A stretch of DNA of 64,000 nucleotides from Edaphochlamys debaryana (Eukaryota > Chlorophyta > Chlorophyceae > Chlamydomonadales), in contig JAEHOE010000011.1 in assembly GCA_016858145.1 (NCBI GenBank), positions 682,001 to 746,000 on the forward strand, given 5' to 3'. Positions 40,601 to 53,390 of this stretch are shown piece after piece (within the stretch, counting starts at the first letter, position 1; every line of letters starts with the position of its first letter). The position numbers and the translations under genes were made by a program. A model generated the notes under the pieces. The model had not been told where the DNA came from and ran no database searches. It saw only the letters and a list, made by a program, of their open reading frames with translations.

Positions 40601-43600
40601 GGTCAGGGGGCAAAGGCTTGACGCCGCGAGGACGTTTGGGCGGGCGGGGAGGGCTTGGAGTCGCAGGCGGCGAGGGCCCCGGAGGCGAGGGTGACAAGGG
40701 CTCGGGAGACGGCGGATCAGGGGGCAAAGGCTTGACGCCGCGAGGACGTTTGGGCGGGCGGGGAGGGCTTGGAGTCGCAGGCGGCGAGGGCCCCGGAGGC
40801 GAGGGTGACTGGGGCTCGGGAGACGGCGGGTCAGGGGGCAAAGGCTTGACGCCGCGAGGACGTTTGGGCGGGCGGGGAGGGCTTGGAGTCGCAGGCGGCG
40901 AGGGCCCCGGAGGCGAGGGTGACTGGGGCTCGGGAGACGGCGGGTCAGGGGGCAAAGGCTTGACGCCGCGAGGACGTTTGGGCGGGCGGGGAGGGCTTGG
41001 AGTCGCAGGCGGCGAGGGCCCTGGAGGCGAGGGTGACAGGGGCTCGGGAGACGGCGGATCAGGGGGCAAAGGCTTGACGCCGCGAGGACGTTTGGGCGGG
41101 CGGAGAGGGCTTGGAGTCGCAGGCGGCGAGGGCCCGGGAGGCGAGGGTGACTGGGGCTCGGGAGACGGCGGGTCAGGGGGTAAAGGCTTGACGCCGCGAG
41201 GACGTTTGGGCGGGCGGGGAGGGCTTGGAGTCGCAGGCGGCGAGGGCCCCGGAGGCGAGGGTGACAGGGGCTCGGGAGACGGCGGATCAGGGGGCAAAGG
41301 CTTGACGCCGCGAGGACGTTTGGGCGGGCGGGGAGGGCTTGGAGTCGCAGGCGGCGAGGGCCCCGGAGGCGAGGGTGACAAGGGCTCGGGAGACGGCGGG
41401 TCAGGGGGCAAAGGCTTGACGCCGCGAGGACGTTGGGGCGGGCGGGGAGGGCTTGGTGTCGCAGGCGGCGAGGGCCCCGGAGGCGAGGGTGACTGGGGCT
41501 CGGGAGACGGCGGGTCAGGGGGCAAAGGCTTGACGCCGCGAGGACGTTTGGGCGGGCGGGGAGGGCTTGGAGTCGCAGGCGGCGAGGGCCCCGGAGGCGA
41601 GGGTGACAGGGGCTCGGGAGACGGCGGGTCAGGGGGCAAAGGCTTGACGCCGCGAGGACGTTTGGGCGGGCGGGGAGGGCTTGGAGTCGCAGGCGGCGAG
41701 GGCCCCGGAGGCGAGGGTGACAGGGGCTCGGGAGACGGCGGGTCAGGGGGCAAAGGCTTGACGCCGCGAGGACGTTTGGGCGGGCGGGGAGGGCTTGGAG
41801 TCGCAGGCGGCGAGGGCCCCGGAGGCGAGGGTGACCGCGGCTGTGGAGAAGGCGGCTGAGGGCTTAGGGACGGGGTGTGAGGCCGGGGCAACGGCGGAGG
41901 AGGTAGGGTTGGAGGCGGCGAAGAAGGTGGCGGACGTGAAGTCGGCGGAGGGCGCGGGGGCGGGCTGCGGGGCCGCGGCGACGGAGGCGGCGGCGGGCTG
42001 GGAGGCGGCGGGGACGGCGGCGGAGGTGAAGTCGGCGGAGGGCGCGGGGGCGGGCTGCGGGGCCGCGGCGACGGAGGCGGCGGCGGGCTGGGAGGCGGCG
42101 GGGACGGCGGCGGAGGTGAAGTCGGCGGAGGGCGCGGGGGCGGGCTGGGAGGCGGCGGTGACGGCGGCGGAGGTGGCAGCCTTGGGGATGGCGCGAGCGG
42201 AGGAGGAGGCGGGCAGGTGATGGGCGTGTTCAAGCCGCCATAGCAGGCGTCTCCTGCACCCGAGGAAAAGAAGACGATCTTGTATCCAGCCAGGCTCGTG
42301 TCACAGTATGTGCGGACCAGGGGGATCCACGACTGGTTGAGCATGGTGGTAACCTCTGGTCTCACACGAGTTGTGGTGTCGGACTGGTCGGTCGGCAGCA
42401 TTGTGACGCATAGGCGCAGCGTGTCGGACTGGCACGAGACGATGGGGGAGGCGATGGGGCTCTGGAGCTTGCCGGCCGTGTACAGGCTCTGGAGGTCTCG
42501 CTCGATTTGGGTTTCCTGCAAAGGCCACGTGAGAAAGCGGGGCAAGGCACAAAGCGGTGATGGGCGAGGCAGACACCCTCCGTACAGCACGTGAATGGGC
42601 CTTGTACGGCACATGGACTATAGCGAGGCCCCCAGGAGGCAGGGGAGGCGCGCCTTGCTTCATACAATCAACACGTCAACAGGAGTTGGGCCCCCCAACA
42701 TGGACTCACCCATGCGATGCAGATTTCGTCGGTGAAGGTAAAGCCGGGGAGCGCGCCTAGCGTCTTTGTGACGGCGACGGTTAAGCACTGTCGATGCGGC
42801 AAGCACCGGGCGGGGTGAAAGGGCGAGACGTTCATGTATGTATGCTCGGCGTCCGTGACCCTCTTTCGTGACAGCGTGCGCTAACAAGGATTGATTCCGT
42901 AGCCTCTCTGCGGAACCGATTGCAAAGCACAGCGAACCCGCCCCGTGCGCCTCCTACCTGGCTGCAGGGAGTAGCCCCGCAACCTCTCCGCCCCTGACAT
43001 CACTCGCTTGTGCCACACAGCACCCCCTTTCCCCCACCTGGTTGCAGGAACGCGGCGGAGGCGGCGGAGGTGAGGGCGGCGGAAAAGGCCATGGGTTTGG
43101 GGGTGGGCTGGGAGGCGGCGGGGACGGCGGCGGAGGTGAAGTCGGCGGAGGGCGCGGGGGCGGGCTGCGGGGCCGCGGCGACGGAGGCGGCGGCGGGCTG
43201 GGAGGCGGCGGTGACGGCGGCGGAGGTGGCAGCCTTGGGGATGGCGCGAGCGGAGGAGGAGGCGGGCAGGTGATGGGCGTGTTCAAGCCGCCATAGCAGG
43301 CGTCTCCTGCACCCGAGGAAAAGAAGACGATCTTGTATCCAGCCAGGCTCGTGTCACAGTATGTGCGGACCAGGGGGATCCACGACTGGTTGAGCATGGT
43401 GGTAACCTCTGGTCTCACACGAGTTGTGGTGTCGGACTGGTCGGTCGGCAGCATTGTGACGCATAGGCGCAGCGTGTCGGACTGGCACGAGACGATGGGG
43501 GAGGCGATGGGGCTCTGGAGCTTGCCGGCCGTGTACAGGCTCTGGAGGTCTCGCTCGATTTGGGTTTCCTGCAAAGGCCACGTGAGAAAGCGGGGCAAGG

Positions 43601-46600
43601 CACAAAGCGGTGATGGGCGAGGCAGACACCCTCCGTACAGCACGTGAATGGGCCTTGTACGGCACATGGACTATAGCGAGGCCCCCAGGAGGCAGGGGAG
43701 GCGCGCCTTGCTTCATACAATCAACACGTCAACAGGAGTTGGGCCCCCCAACATGGACTCACCCATGCGATGCAGATTTCGTCGGTGAAGGTAAAGCCGG
43801 GGAGCGCGCCTAGCGTCTTTGTGACGGCGACGGTTAAGCACTGTCGATGCGGCAAGCACCGGGCGGGGTGAAAGGGCGAGACGTTCATGTATGTATGCTC
43901 GGCGTCCGTGACCCTCTTTCGTGACAGCGTGCGCTAACAAGGATTGATTCCGTAGCCTCTCTGCGGAACCGATTGCAAAGCACAGCGAACCCGCCCCGTG
44001 CGCCTCCTACCTGGCTGCAGGGAGTAGCCCCGCAACCTCTCCGCCCCTGACATCACTCGCTTGTGCCACACAGCACCCCCTTTCCCCCACCTGGTTGCAG
44101 GAACGCGGCGGAGGCGGCGGAGGTGAGGGCGGCGGAAAAGGCCATGGGTTTGGGGGTGGGCTGGGAGGCGGCGGGGACGGCGGCGGAGGTGAAGTCGGCG
44201 GAGGGCGCGGGGGCGGGCTGCGGGGCCGCGGCGACGGAGGCGGCGGCGGGCTGGGAGGCGGCGGTGACGGCGGCGGAGGTGGCAGCCTTGGGGATGGCGC
44301 GAGCGGAGGAGGAGGCGGGCAGGTGATGGGCGTGTTCAAGCCGCCATAGCAGGCGTCTCCTGCACCCGAGGAAAAGAAGACGATCTTGTATCCAGCCAGG
44401 CTCGTGTCACAGTATGTGCGGACCAGGGGGATCCACGACTGGTTGAGCATGGTGGTAACCTCTGGTCTCACACGAGTTGTGGTGTCGGACTGGTCGGTCG
44501 GCAGCATTGTGACGCATAGGCGCAGCGTGTCGGACTGGCACGAGACGATGGGGGAGGCGATGGGGCTCTGGAGCTTGCCGGCCGTGTACAGGCTCTGGAG
44601 GTCTCGCTCGATTTGGGTTTCCTGCAAAGGCCACGTGAGAAAGCGGGGCAAGGCACAAAGCGGTGATGGGCGAGGCAGACACCCTCCGTACAGCACGTGA
44701 ATGGGCCTTGTACGGCACATGGACTATAGCGAGGCCCCCAGGAGGCAGGGGAGGCGCGCCTTGCTTCATACAATCAACACGTCAACAGGAGTTGGGCCCC
44801 CCAACATGGACTCACCCATGCGATGCAGATTTCGTCGGTGAAGGTAAAGCCGGGGAGCGCGCCTAGCGTCTTTGTGACGGCGACGGTTAAGCACTGTCGA
44901 TGCGGCAAGCACCGGGCGGGGTGAAAGGGCGAGACGTTCATGTATGTATGCTCGGCGTCCGTGACCCTCTTTCGTGACAGCGTGCGCTAACAAGGATTGA
45001 TTCCGTAGCCTCTCTGCGGAACCGATTGCAAAGCACAGCGAACCCGCCCCGTGCGCCTCCTACCTGGCTGCAGGGAGTAGCCCCGCAACCTCTCCGCCCC
45101 TGACATCACTCGCTTGTGCCACACAGCACCCCCTTTCCCCCACCTGGTTGCAGGAACGCGGAGGAGGCGGCGGAGGTGAGGGCGGCGGAAAAGGCCATGG
45201 GTTTGGGGGTGGGCTGGGAGGCGGCGGGGACGGCGGCGGAGGTGAAGTCGGCGGAGGGCGCGGGGGCGGGCTGCGGGGCCGCGGCGACGGAGGCGGCGGC
45301 GGGCTGGGAGGCGGCGGTGACGGCGGCGGAGGTGGCAGCCTTGGGGATGGCGCGAGCGGAGGAGGAGGCGGGCAGGTGATGGGCGTGTTCAAGCCGCCAT
45401 AGCAGGCGTCTCCTGCACCCGAGGAAAAGAAGACGATCTTGTATCCAGCCAGGCTCGTGTCACAGTATGTGCGGACCAGGGGGATCCACGACTGGTTGAG
45501 CATGGTGGTAACCTCTGGTCTCAGACGAGTTGTGGTGTCGGACTGGTCGGTCGGCAGCATTGTGACGCATAGGCGCAGCGTGTCGGACTGGCACGAGACG
45601 ATGGGGGAGGCGATGGGGCTCTGGAGCTTGCCGGCCGTGTACAGGCTCTGGAGGTCTCGCTCGATTTGGGTTTCCTGCAAAGGCCACGTGAGAAAGCGGG
45701 GCAAGGCACAAAGCGGTGATGGGCGAGGCAGACACCCTCCGTACAGCACGTGAATGGGCCTTGTACGGCACATGGACTATAGCGAGGCCCCCAGGAGGCA
45801 GGGGAGGCGCGCCTTGCTTCATACAATCAACACGTCAACAGGAGTTGGGCCCCCCAACATGGACTCACCCATGCGATGCAGATTTCGTCGGTGAAGGTAA
45901 AGCCGGGGAGCGCGCCTAGCGTCTTTGTGACGGCGACGGTTAAGCACTGTCGATGCGGCAAGCACCGGGCGGGGTGAAAGGGCGAGACGTTCATGTATGT
46001 ATGCTCGGCGTCCGTGACCCTCTTTCGTGACAGCGTGCGCTAACAAGGATTGATTCCGTAGCCTCTCTGCGGAACCGATTGCAAAGCACAGCGAACCCGC
46101 CCCGTGCGCCTCCTACCTGGCTGCAGGGAGTAGCCCCGCAACCTCTCCGCCCCTGACATCACTCGCTTGTGCCACACAGCACCCCCTTTCCCCCACCTGG
46201 TTGCAGGAACGCGGAGGAGGCGGCGGAGGTGAGGGCGGCGGAAAAGGCCATGGGTTTGGGGGTGGGCTGGGAGGCGGCGGGGACGGCGGCGGAGGTGAAG
46301 TCGGCGGAGGGCGCGGGGGCGGGCTGCGGGGCCGCGGCGACGGAGGCGGCGGCGGGCTGGGAGGCGGCGGTGACGGCGGCGGAGGTGGCAGCCTTGGGGA
46401 TGGCGCGAGCGGAGGAGGAGGCGGGCAGGTGATGGGCGTGTTCAAGCCGCCATAGCAGGCGTCTCCTGCACCCGAGGAAAAGAAGACGATCTTGTATCCA
46501 GCCAGGCTCGTGTCACAGTATGTGCGGACCAGGGGGATCCACGACTGGTTGAGCATGGTGGTAACCTCTGGTCTCACACGAGTTGTGGTGTCGGACTGGT

Positions 46601-49600
46601 CGGTCGGCAGCATTGTGACGCATAGGCGCAGCGTGTCGGACTGGCACGAGACGATGGGGGAGGCGATGGGGCTCTGGAGCTTGCCGGCCGTGTACAGGCT
46701 CTGGAGGTCTCGCTCGATTTGGGTTTCCTGCAAAGGCCACGTGAGAAAGCGGGGCAAGGCACAAAGCGGTGATGGGCGAGGCAGACACCCTCCGTACAGC
46801 ACGTGAATGGGCCTTGTACGGCACATGGACTATAGCGAGGCCCCAGGGAGGCAGGGGAGGCGCGCCTTCATACAATCAACACGTCAACAGGAGTTGGGCC
46901 CCCCAACATGGACTCACCCATGCGATGCAGATTTCGTCGGTGAAGGTAAAGCCGGGGAGCGCGCCTAGCGTCTTTGTGACGGCGACGGTTAAGCACTGTC
47001 GATGCGGCAAGCACCGGGCGGGGTGAAAGGGCGAGACGTTCATGTATGTGTGCTCGGCGTCCGTGACCCTCTTTCGTGACAGCGTGCGCTAACAAGGATT
47101 GATTCCGTAGCCTCTCTGCGGAACCGATTGCAAAGCACAGCGAACTCGCCCCGTGCGCCTCCTACCTGGCTGCAGGGAGTAGCCCCGCAACCTCTCCGCC
47201 CCTGACATCACTCGCTTGTGCCACACAGCACCCCCTTTCCCCCACCTGGTTGCAGGAACGCGGCGGAGGCGGCGGAGGTGAGGGCGGCGGAAAAGGCCAT
47301 GGGTTTGGGGGTGGGCTGGGAGGCGGCGGGGACGGCGGCGGAGGTGAAGTCGGCGGAGGGCGCGGGGGCGGGCTGCGGGGCCGCGGCGACGGAGGCGGCG
47401 GCGGGCTGGGAGGCGGCGGTGACGGCGGCGGAGGTGAAGTCGGCGGAGGGCGCGGGGGCGGGCTGCGGGGCCGCGGCGGCGGAGGCGGCGGTGGCAGCCT
47501 TGGGGATGGCGCGAGCGGAGGAGGAGGCGGGCAGGTGATGGGCGTGTTCAAGCCGCCATAGCAGGCGTCTCCTGCACCCGAGGAAAAGAAGACGATCTTG
47601 TATCCAGCCAGGCTCGTGTCACAGTATGTGCGGACCAGGGGGATCCACGACTGGTTGAGCATGGTGGTAACCTCTGGTCTCAGACGAGTTGTGGTGTCGG
47701 ACTGGTCGGTCGGCAGCATTGTGACGCATAGGCGCAGCGTGTCGGACTGGCACGAGACGATGGGGGAGGCGATGGGGCTCTGGAGCTTGCCGGCCGTGTA
47801 CAGGCTCTGGAGGTCTCGCTCGATTTGGGTTTCCTGCAAAGGCCACGTGAGAAAGCGGGGCAAGGCACAAAGCGGTGATGGGCGAGGCAGACACCCTCCG
47901 TACAGCACGTGAATGGGCCTTGTACGGCACATGGACTATAGCGAGGCCCCCAGGAGGCAGGGGAGGCGCGCCTTGCTTCATACAATCAACACGTCAACAG
48001 GAGTTGGGCCCCCCAACATGGACTCACCCATGCGATGCAGATTTCGTCGGTGAAGGTAAAGCCGGGGAGCGCGCCTAGCGTCTTTGTGACGGCGACGGTT
48101 AAGCACTGTCGATGCGGCAAGCACCGGGCGGGGTGAAAGGGCGAGACGTTCATGTATGTATGCTCGGCGTCCGTGACCCTCTTTCGTGACAGCGTGCGCT
48201 AACAAGGATTGATTCCGTAGCCTCTCTGCGGAACCGATTGCAAAGCACAGCGAACCCGCCCCGTGCGCCTCCTACCTGGCTGCAGGGAGTAGCCCCGCAA
48301 CCTCTCCGCCCCTGACATCACTCGCTTGTGCCACACAGCACCCCCTTTCCCCCACCTGGTTGCAGGAACGCGGAGGAGGCGGCGGAGGTGAGGGCGGCGG
48401 AAAAGGCCATGGGTTTGGGGGTGGGCTGGGAGGCGGCGGGGACGGCGGCGGAGGTGAAGTCGGCGGAGGGCGCGGGGGCGGGCTGCGGGGCCGCGGCGAC
48501 GGAGGCGGCGGCGGGCTGGGAGGCGGCGGTGACGGCGGCGGAGGTGGCAGCCTTGGGGATGGCGCGAGCGGAGGAGGAGGCGGGCAGGTGATGGGCGTGT
48601 TCAAGCCGCCATAGCAGGCGTCTCCTGCACCCGAGGAAAAGAAGACGATCTTGTATCCAGCCAGGCTCGTGTCACAGTATGTGCGGACCAGGGGGATCCA
48701 CGACTGGTTGAGCATGGTGGTAACCTCTGGTCTCAGACGAGTTGTGGTGTCGGACTGGTCGGTCGGCAGCATTGTGACGCATAGGCGCAGCGTGTCGGAC
48801 TGGCACGAGACGATGGGGGAGGCGATGGGGCTCTGGAGCTTGCCGGCCGTGTACAGGCTCTGGAGGTCTCGCTCGATTTGGGTTTCCTGCAAAGGCCACG
48901 TGAGAAAGCGGGGCAAGGCACAAAGCGGTGATGGGCGAGGCAGACACCCTCCGTACAGCACGTGAATGGGCCTTGTACGGCACATGGACTATAGCGAGGC
49001 CCCAGGGAGGCAGGGGAGGCGCGCCTTCATACAATCAACACGTCAACAGGAGTTGGGCCCCCAACATGGACTCACCCATGCGATGCAGATTTCGTCGGTG
49101 AAGGTAAAGCCGGGGAGCGCGCCTAGCGTCTTTGTGACGGCGACGGTTAAGCACTGTCGATGCGGCAAGCACCGGGCGGGGTGAAAGGGCGAGACGTTCA
49201 TGTATGTGTGCTCGGCGTCCGTGACCCTCTTTCGCGACAGCGTGCGCTAACAAGGATTGATTCCGTAGCCTCTCTGCGGAACCGATTGCAAAGCACAGCG
49301 AACTCGCCCCGTGCGCCTCCTACCTGGCTGCAGGGAGTAGCCCCGCAACCTCTCCGCCCCTGACATCACTCGCTTGTGCCACACAGCACCCCCTTTCCCC
49401 CCACCTGGTTGCAGGAACGCGGCGGAGGCGGCGGAGGTGAGGGCGGCGGAAAAGGCCATGGGTTTGGGGGTGGGCTGGGAGGCGGCGGGGACGGCGGCGG
49501 AGGTGAAGTCGGCGGAGGGCGCGGGGGGGGGCTGCGGGGCCGCGGCGACGGAGGCGGCGGCGGGCTGGGAGGCGGCGGTGACGGCGGCGGAGGTGAAGTC

Positions 49601-51259
49601 GGCGGAGGGCGCGGGGGCGGGCTGCGGGGCCGCGGCGGCGGAGGCGGCGGTGGCAGCCTTGGGGATGGCGCGAGCGGAGGAGGAGGCGGGCAGGTGATGG
49701 GCGTGTTCAAGCCGCCATAGCAGGCGTCTCCTGCACCCGAGGAAAAGAAGACGATCTTGTATCCAGCCAGGCTCGTGTCACAGTATGTGCGGACCAGGGG
49801 GATCCACGACTGGTTGAGCATGGTGGTAACCTCTGGTCTCAGACGAGTTGTGGTGTCGGACTGGTCGGTCGGCAGCATTGTGACGCATAGGCGCAGCGTG
49901 TCGGACTGGCACGAGACGATGGGGGAGGCGATGGGGCTCTGGAGCTTGCCGGCCGTGTACAGGCTCTGGAGGTCTCGCTCGATTTGGGTTTCCTGCAAAG
50001 GCCACGTGAGAAAGCGGGGCAAGGCACAAAGCGGTGATGGGCAAGGCAGACACCCTCCGTACAGCACGTGAATGGGCCTTGTACGGCACATGGACTATAG
50101 CGAGGCCCCCAGGAGGCAGGGGAGGCGCGCCTTCATACAATCAACACGTCAACAGGAGTTGGGCCCCCCAACATGGACTCACCCATGCGATGCAGATTTC
50201 GTCGGTGAAGGTAAAGCCGGGGAGCGCGCCTAGCGTCTTTGTGACCGTGACGGTTAAGCACTGTCGGTGCGGCGAGCACAGGGCGGGGTGAAAGGGCGAG
50301 ACGTTAGTTGATGGAATGCGCTTCTTTTTCGGGGTTTCGGTAATGTAGCAACGGGAACTAAAACCGTAGCCGCTCCGCGAAACCGGTTATACCGCACAGC
50401 GCCCCCCATCCCCTACCTGGCTGCAGTAGCGCGGCGGTGACGGATTAGATGAGCGCGGCGGGGGAGGCTGTGGCTTTGGGGGTGGGCGAGGTGGCGGGGG
50501 CGGCCGGCGGGAGGGTGGCGGCGGGCGCGGCCATGGCGGCGGCGGCGGCGGATCCGGCGCTGGGCAGCTCTGGGAAGTTGCCAGGCTCTCAAAGCACGTG
50601 CCGGGCATGACGTCGGACATGATATTGAGGTCATAGCCATGGAGTGTCGTACAGCTGCTAGTGAAGGCGTCTGGCCACTGGTCTGCCAGGATCTTCACTT
50701 GTGGGCCCAGCTGGGCGGCCTTATCCCAAGGCTCGAACGTGCTGCACACGCGCAGCTCGTACGGCGTGCAGGTGACGTTAAAGCTGGTGGAGATACCTAG
50801 TGTGGCCACCAGGCCCCTCAGGTCGTCCTCGACTTTGGCGGACTGGGGAGGACGACGCATCGACGGAGAGGAGCAGGTTGTTTGCCCTGCCAAGCAAGCG
50901 GCAGCCGTCCGCAGGCGAACACCCTCCGCGTATCCCCACTCCTCCCCTCACCCGTCTGCGCTGTTCTCCCGCTTGGGCACTAACAGCCGTCTGCCCGATT
51001 CTATGTCGGACTCCCGCCGTCGGGCGCAGGGACGGGTCGGCCCCGCCCGCCCGACAATTGAATGGCTCACCCAAGCTCCACATTCGGCGCTAGTAATCTG
51101 GTAGACGCCGGATACCGCGCCCGGCAGAACGGTGACGAGAAAGCACTCGGTGCACGATAGAGCAGCTGCAAGACCGCTGCTGGCCGCAAGAAGGCTGGCC
51201 CAAAACATCACCAAGGCCACCTTCGGCCCTGGCCGTCTCAGGCGAAGGGTTCGCGGCAT
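37602..51259 (-). CDS. Giant pherophorin-like hydroxyproline-rich cell-wall glycoprotein, ~3,000 aa
   Basis: Exon 1 (51259-51071) encodes a signal peptide ([20 protein letters not shown]) and [12 protein letters not shown]. Exon 2 is 50842-50417. Then eight near-identical exon pairs follow, each a 78-bp exon ([20 protein letters not shown]...) plus a large exon ([18 protein letters not shown]..., ending in PPSPPPP and SCNQ). The pairs start at 50260, 49153, 48105, 46995, 45946, 44893, 43840 and 42787. The last large exon (42515-38961) carries 17 repeats of 38 residues in a Pro-rich rod. Further exons are 38758-38687, 38093-37968 and 37745-37602; one between 38687 and 38093 is unresolved. All checked junctions are GT-AG and phase 0. 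Pherophorin-type proteins build the volvocine extracellular matrix. Family name is by architecture: Cys-bearing domains joined by PPSPPPP rods. Confidence 0.8.
39880..41830. repeat. 17 tandem 114-bp repeats encoding the proline-rich rod
   Basis: Each unit encodes 38 residues including [12 protein letters not shown] and [15 protein letters not shown]. Variation is limited to a few positions (PLS/PQS/LLS, K/Q, P/L). The complementary strand is open as well (811 codons of Gly/Glu-rich sequence), which is a by-product of composition. Confidence 0.95.
42515..50260. repeat. Eight tandem ~1.05-1.11-kb gene modules
   Basis: Successive copies start 1053, 1053, 1053, 1049, 1110 and 1094 bp apart, counted from the repeated coding frame. 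Two copies (large exons 49992-49405 and 47833-47246) have a 57-bp extra proline block. Introns are as conserved as exons, so the duplications are young or kept alike by gene conversion. Confidence 0.95.
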
Positions 51260-52224
51260 TCTCTTCGCAACTAGCAGCCAGCCACGACCCCGTAGCTCCA
51301 GAGCTCTATCTCACACAACTGGCGCCAGTGTGCAGGTGCAACCCTTAGTTTCGAGCTCATGTGACCTTTTCAAACAAGGTGTAGCTAATTTGTATCGCGG
51401 CAAGTGGCATTGGCGCGTACTAATCAAAGAAGGCGGGCGCGAGCGAGGCGGACAGAGTGGCGCGCGATTGCGGCCGGTACTTGAGCAGCCAGCCATGCAT
51501 GTGTGCCCAGGCGCACCTGGTTAGATAGGCTGGCTTAGGAGCGCCCTTTTACTTCGGCGCATGCCATGGCACCGTCGAATGCAGTCTAAACTGACCGTAC
51601 GTGCGTGAAGTTCGAGGTCGCCACTTTCTCAGCGAGCGCATCGTTTGAGCGAACCGTGAGCTCAAACTCACAGGATAGAGACGGGCACACTGCCGGGCTG
51701 CGATAAGTGTGCGTCGGATGAGGAGCCGCGGATGTACGTGCGGCCGCGCGAGAGTAGCGGTGTTGCAGGATGAGGAGGACGGAGGTTCCCGTAGCCGTAG
51801 CTGCGGGTGTATCCGGCCGGCTATCTCCGGCCGAGGCGTGTAGACGCCTGACGAGCGCATCACCTCATGTAGTGCGGGGTAGAACTAGTAGAACGGATTA
51901 AGGGGTGCTGGGGTGCGGGCTGGTGGTGGAGAGGGTTGAGGGCTTCCCGGAGCCAGACTCAAACATTGGGCCCCCTGGGGGGGACCACGGAGCTCAGCCT
52001 TTTTCCTGCCTTCGGGTAGCCATCCTTGTCCGGGAGAGGGGAGCGCGGGTATGTGTGGAGGCGGGCCCATGAGGGGGTGTGATGGTAGGACATACAGTGG
52101 GAAGCGGGAAGACAGGAGGACAGGAAGAGTTTGTCTAGGGAGAGCGGGGTGGCACGAAACCAGAACGTGCATATTCGAAGACCAAAGGGCAAGCAGGGTT
52201 CAGAGGTGCACGCGAGCGGGTCGG

Positions 52225-52318
52225 GGAGAAAGGAGACACGGGAGACGAGTTACGCGAAAAGCAAGGCCAGCAAATGCAACGAGTGCACTGGTCGGTGACT
52301 GTCCGCAACCCTGCTCTT
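52225..52318 (+). repeat. Dispersed repeat, copy 3 (host-type side)
   Basis: AAGGAGACACGG, GACGAGTTACGCG, ATGCAACGAGTGCACTGGTC and CCCTGCTCT occur in the same order as at 26612-26805 and 18790-18990 (those on the minus strand), with an 11-bp insertion. This links the host-type half to the viral-type half. Confidence 0.7.
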
Positions 52319-53224
52319 GCGAGCTGAGAGCGGCGTTCCCTTACCAGGCGGCACAGCGAAGCCTTCCAAAAGCGCCCGAAGCGGCCCGAAGCCTCCCACC
52401 CGGTCACCTGGGGCAGGTTACCTGAGCGTGCGGGTCTGGCGCGCGGCGTCTCCGGCGGCTCGCTAGAGTCCCAGCCCCGCCCAGCATCATCATACAGACC
52501 TGAATGTGAAGGGAGAAGCGCCGTGGCAGACGCGAAGGAGAAGGAGTCAGCCATCGAACATGCGCCAAGTCCGGGCGACGGCAGAAGCAGCAACCGGAAG
52601 CCTAAGAGCCGCCGGAGACTGCGCGGGAGACACGGAAGAGGGCACCGAGCGGGGCAGAAGCCAGCAACGAGGACACGGCGAGGGCCGTACGGCACACAGG
52701 ACCCGGTGTACTGAGGGGCAGGGAGAACCTGGGGCAAGGTGACGTGGGCAGGAAGAGGCGGAAAGAGGGGCGCGGTCGGGGAGGCCCGGATGGGGTGGCT
52801 GGCAAGCAGCGACCCCACCCATCCGGGATCAGCAGGGAAGGGCCCCGCGCGTGAGAGTGGGCGGGCTCCCCGCCAGCGCCCAGGCGGATCACGGCGGCGG
52901 ACCCCAGCAGTGTGACGTGTGGAGCAAGCGATGCAGGGGAGCAGCCGCGGGCGCGCGGTGCAAGTGAGCGTGCGTGGGGTGCAGAGAATGCGGTGGCGTG
53001 CACGCAGCCAGAGCAGGGGCTCAGACGGGTGGGGCACGAGATGGTGCAGGCCGCAAAGGCCCGCCCGGCCCCGATGTCTTCATGCAGGCCCCCACACGGC
53101 AGAGAAAATGGTTTGAGGGAGCGGCCGCGGCGAGGCCGGCGGCAGTGCCGCCGACACGTCCGCCGCCGCCATCCCAAAGAGCAGGGCGGCGGCTGGCAGC
53201 CGCCGCCCCGCAGACACACACAAC

Positions 53225-53390
53225 AGGGTGCCAACAGTACTCCAGCTCCAGCTCCTGCGGTCCAGCGCCAGCGATCCAGCGCCAGGTCCAGCTCCTGCAC
53301 TCCAGCCCCAGCTCCTGCGGCCCAGCGCTAGCAATCCAGCTCCAGGTCCAGCTCCGGCGATCCAGCTCCAGTGCCGGCGCGCGAGCGGGT
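53225..53390. repeat. Minisatellite of CCAGCTCCAG/CCAGCGCCAG units
   Basis: Short imperfect units of 12-18 bp repeat about ten times. In several frames they translate to Ser-Trp-Thr-Trp or Pro-Ala-Pro-type repeats. I regard it as non-coding. Confidence 0.65.

Noticed and set aside
39880..41830. Array of regularly spaced repeats as a CRISPR
   Set aside because: The units are contiguous coding repeats without unique spacers, and the sequence is eukaryotic.
39424..41859. 811-codon plus-strand frame of Gly/Glu-rich repeats
   Set aside because: It is the complement of the proline-rod repeat in the pherophorin-like gene. It has no signal, domain or splice context of its own.
52135..53037. 300-codon minus-strand frame upstream of the pherophorin-like gene
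   Set aside because: It spans the dispersed repeat and low-complexity DNA, with no recognisable domain.
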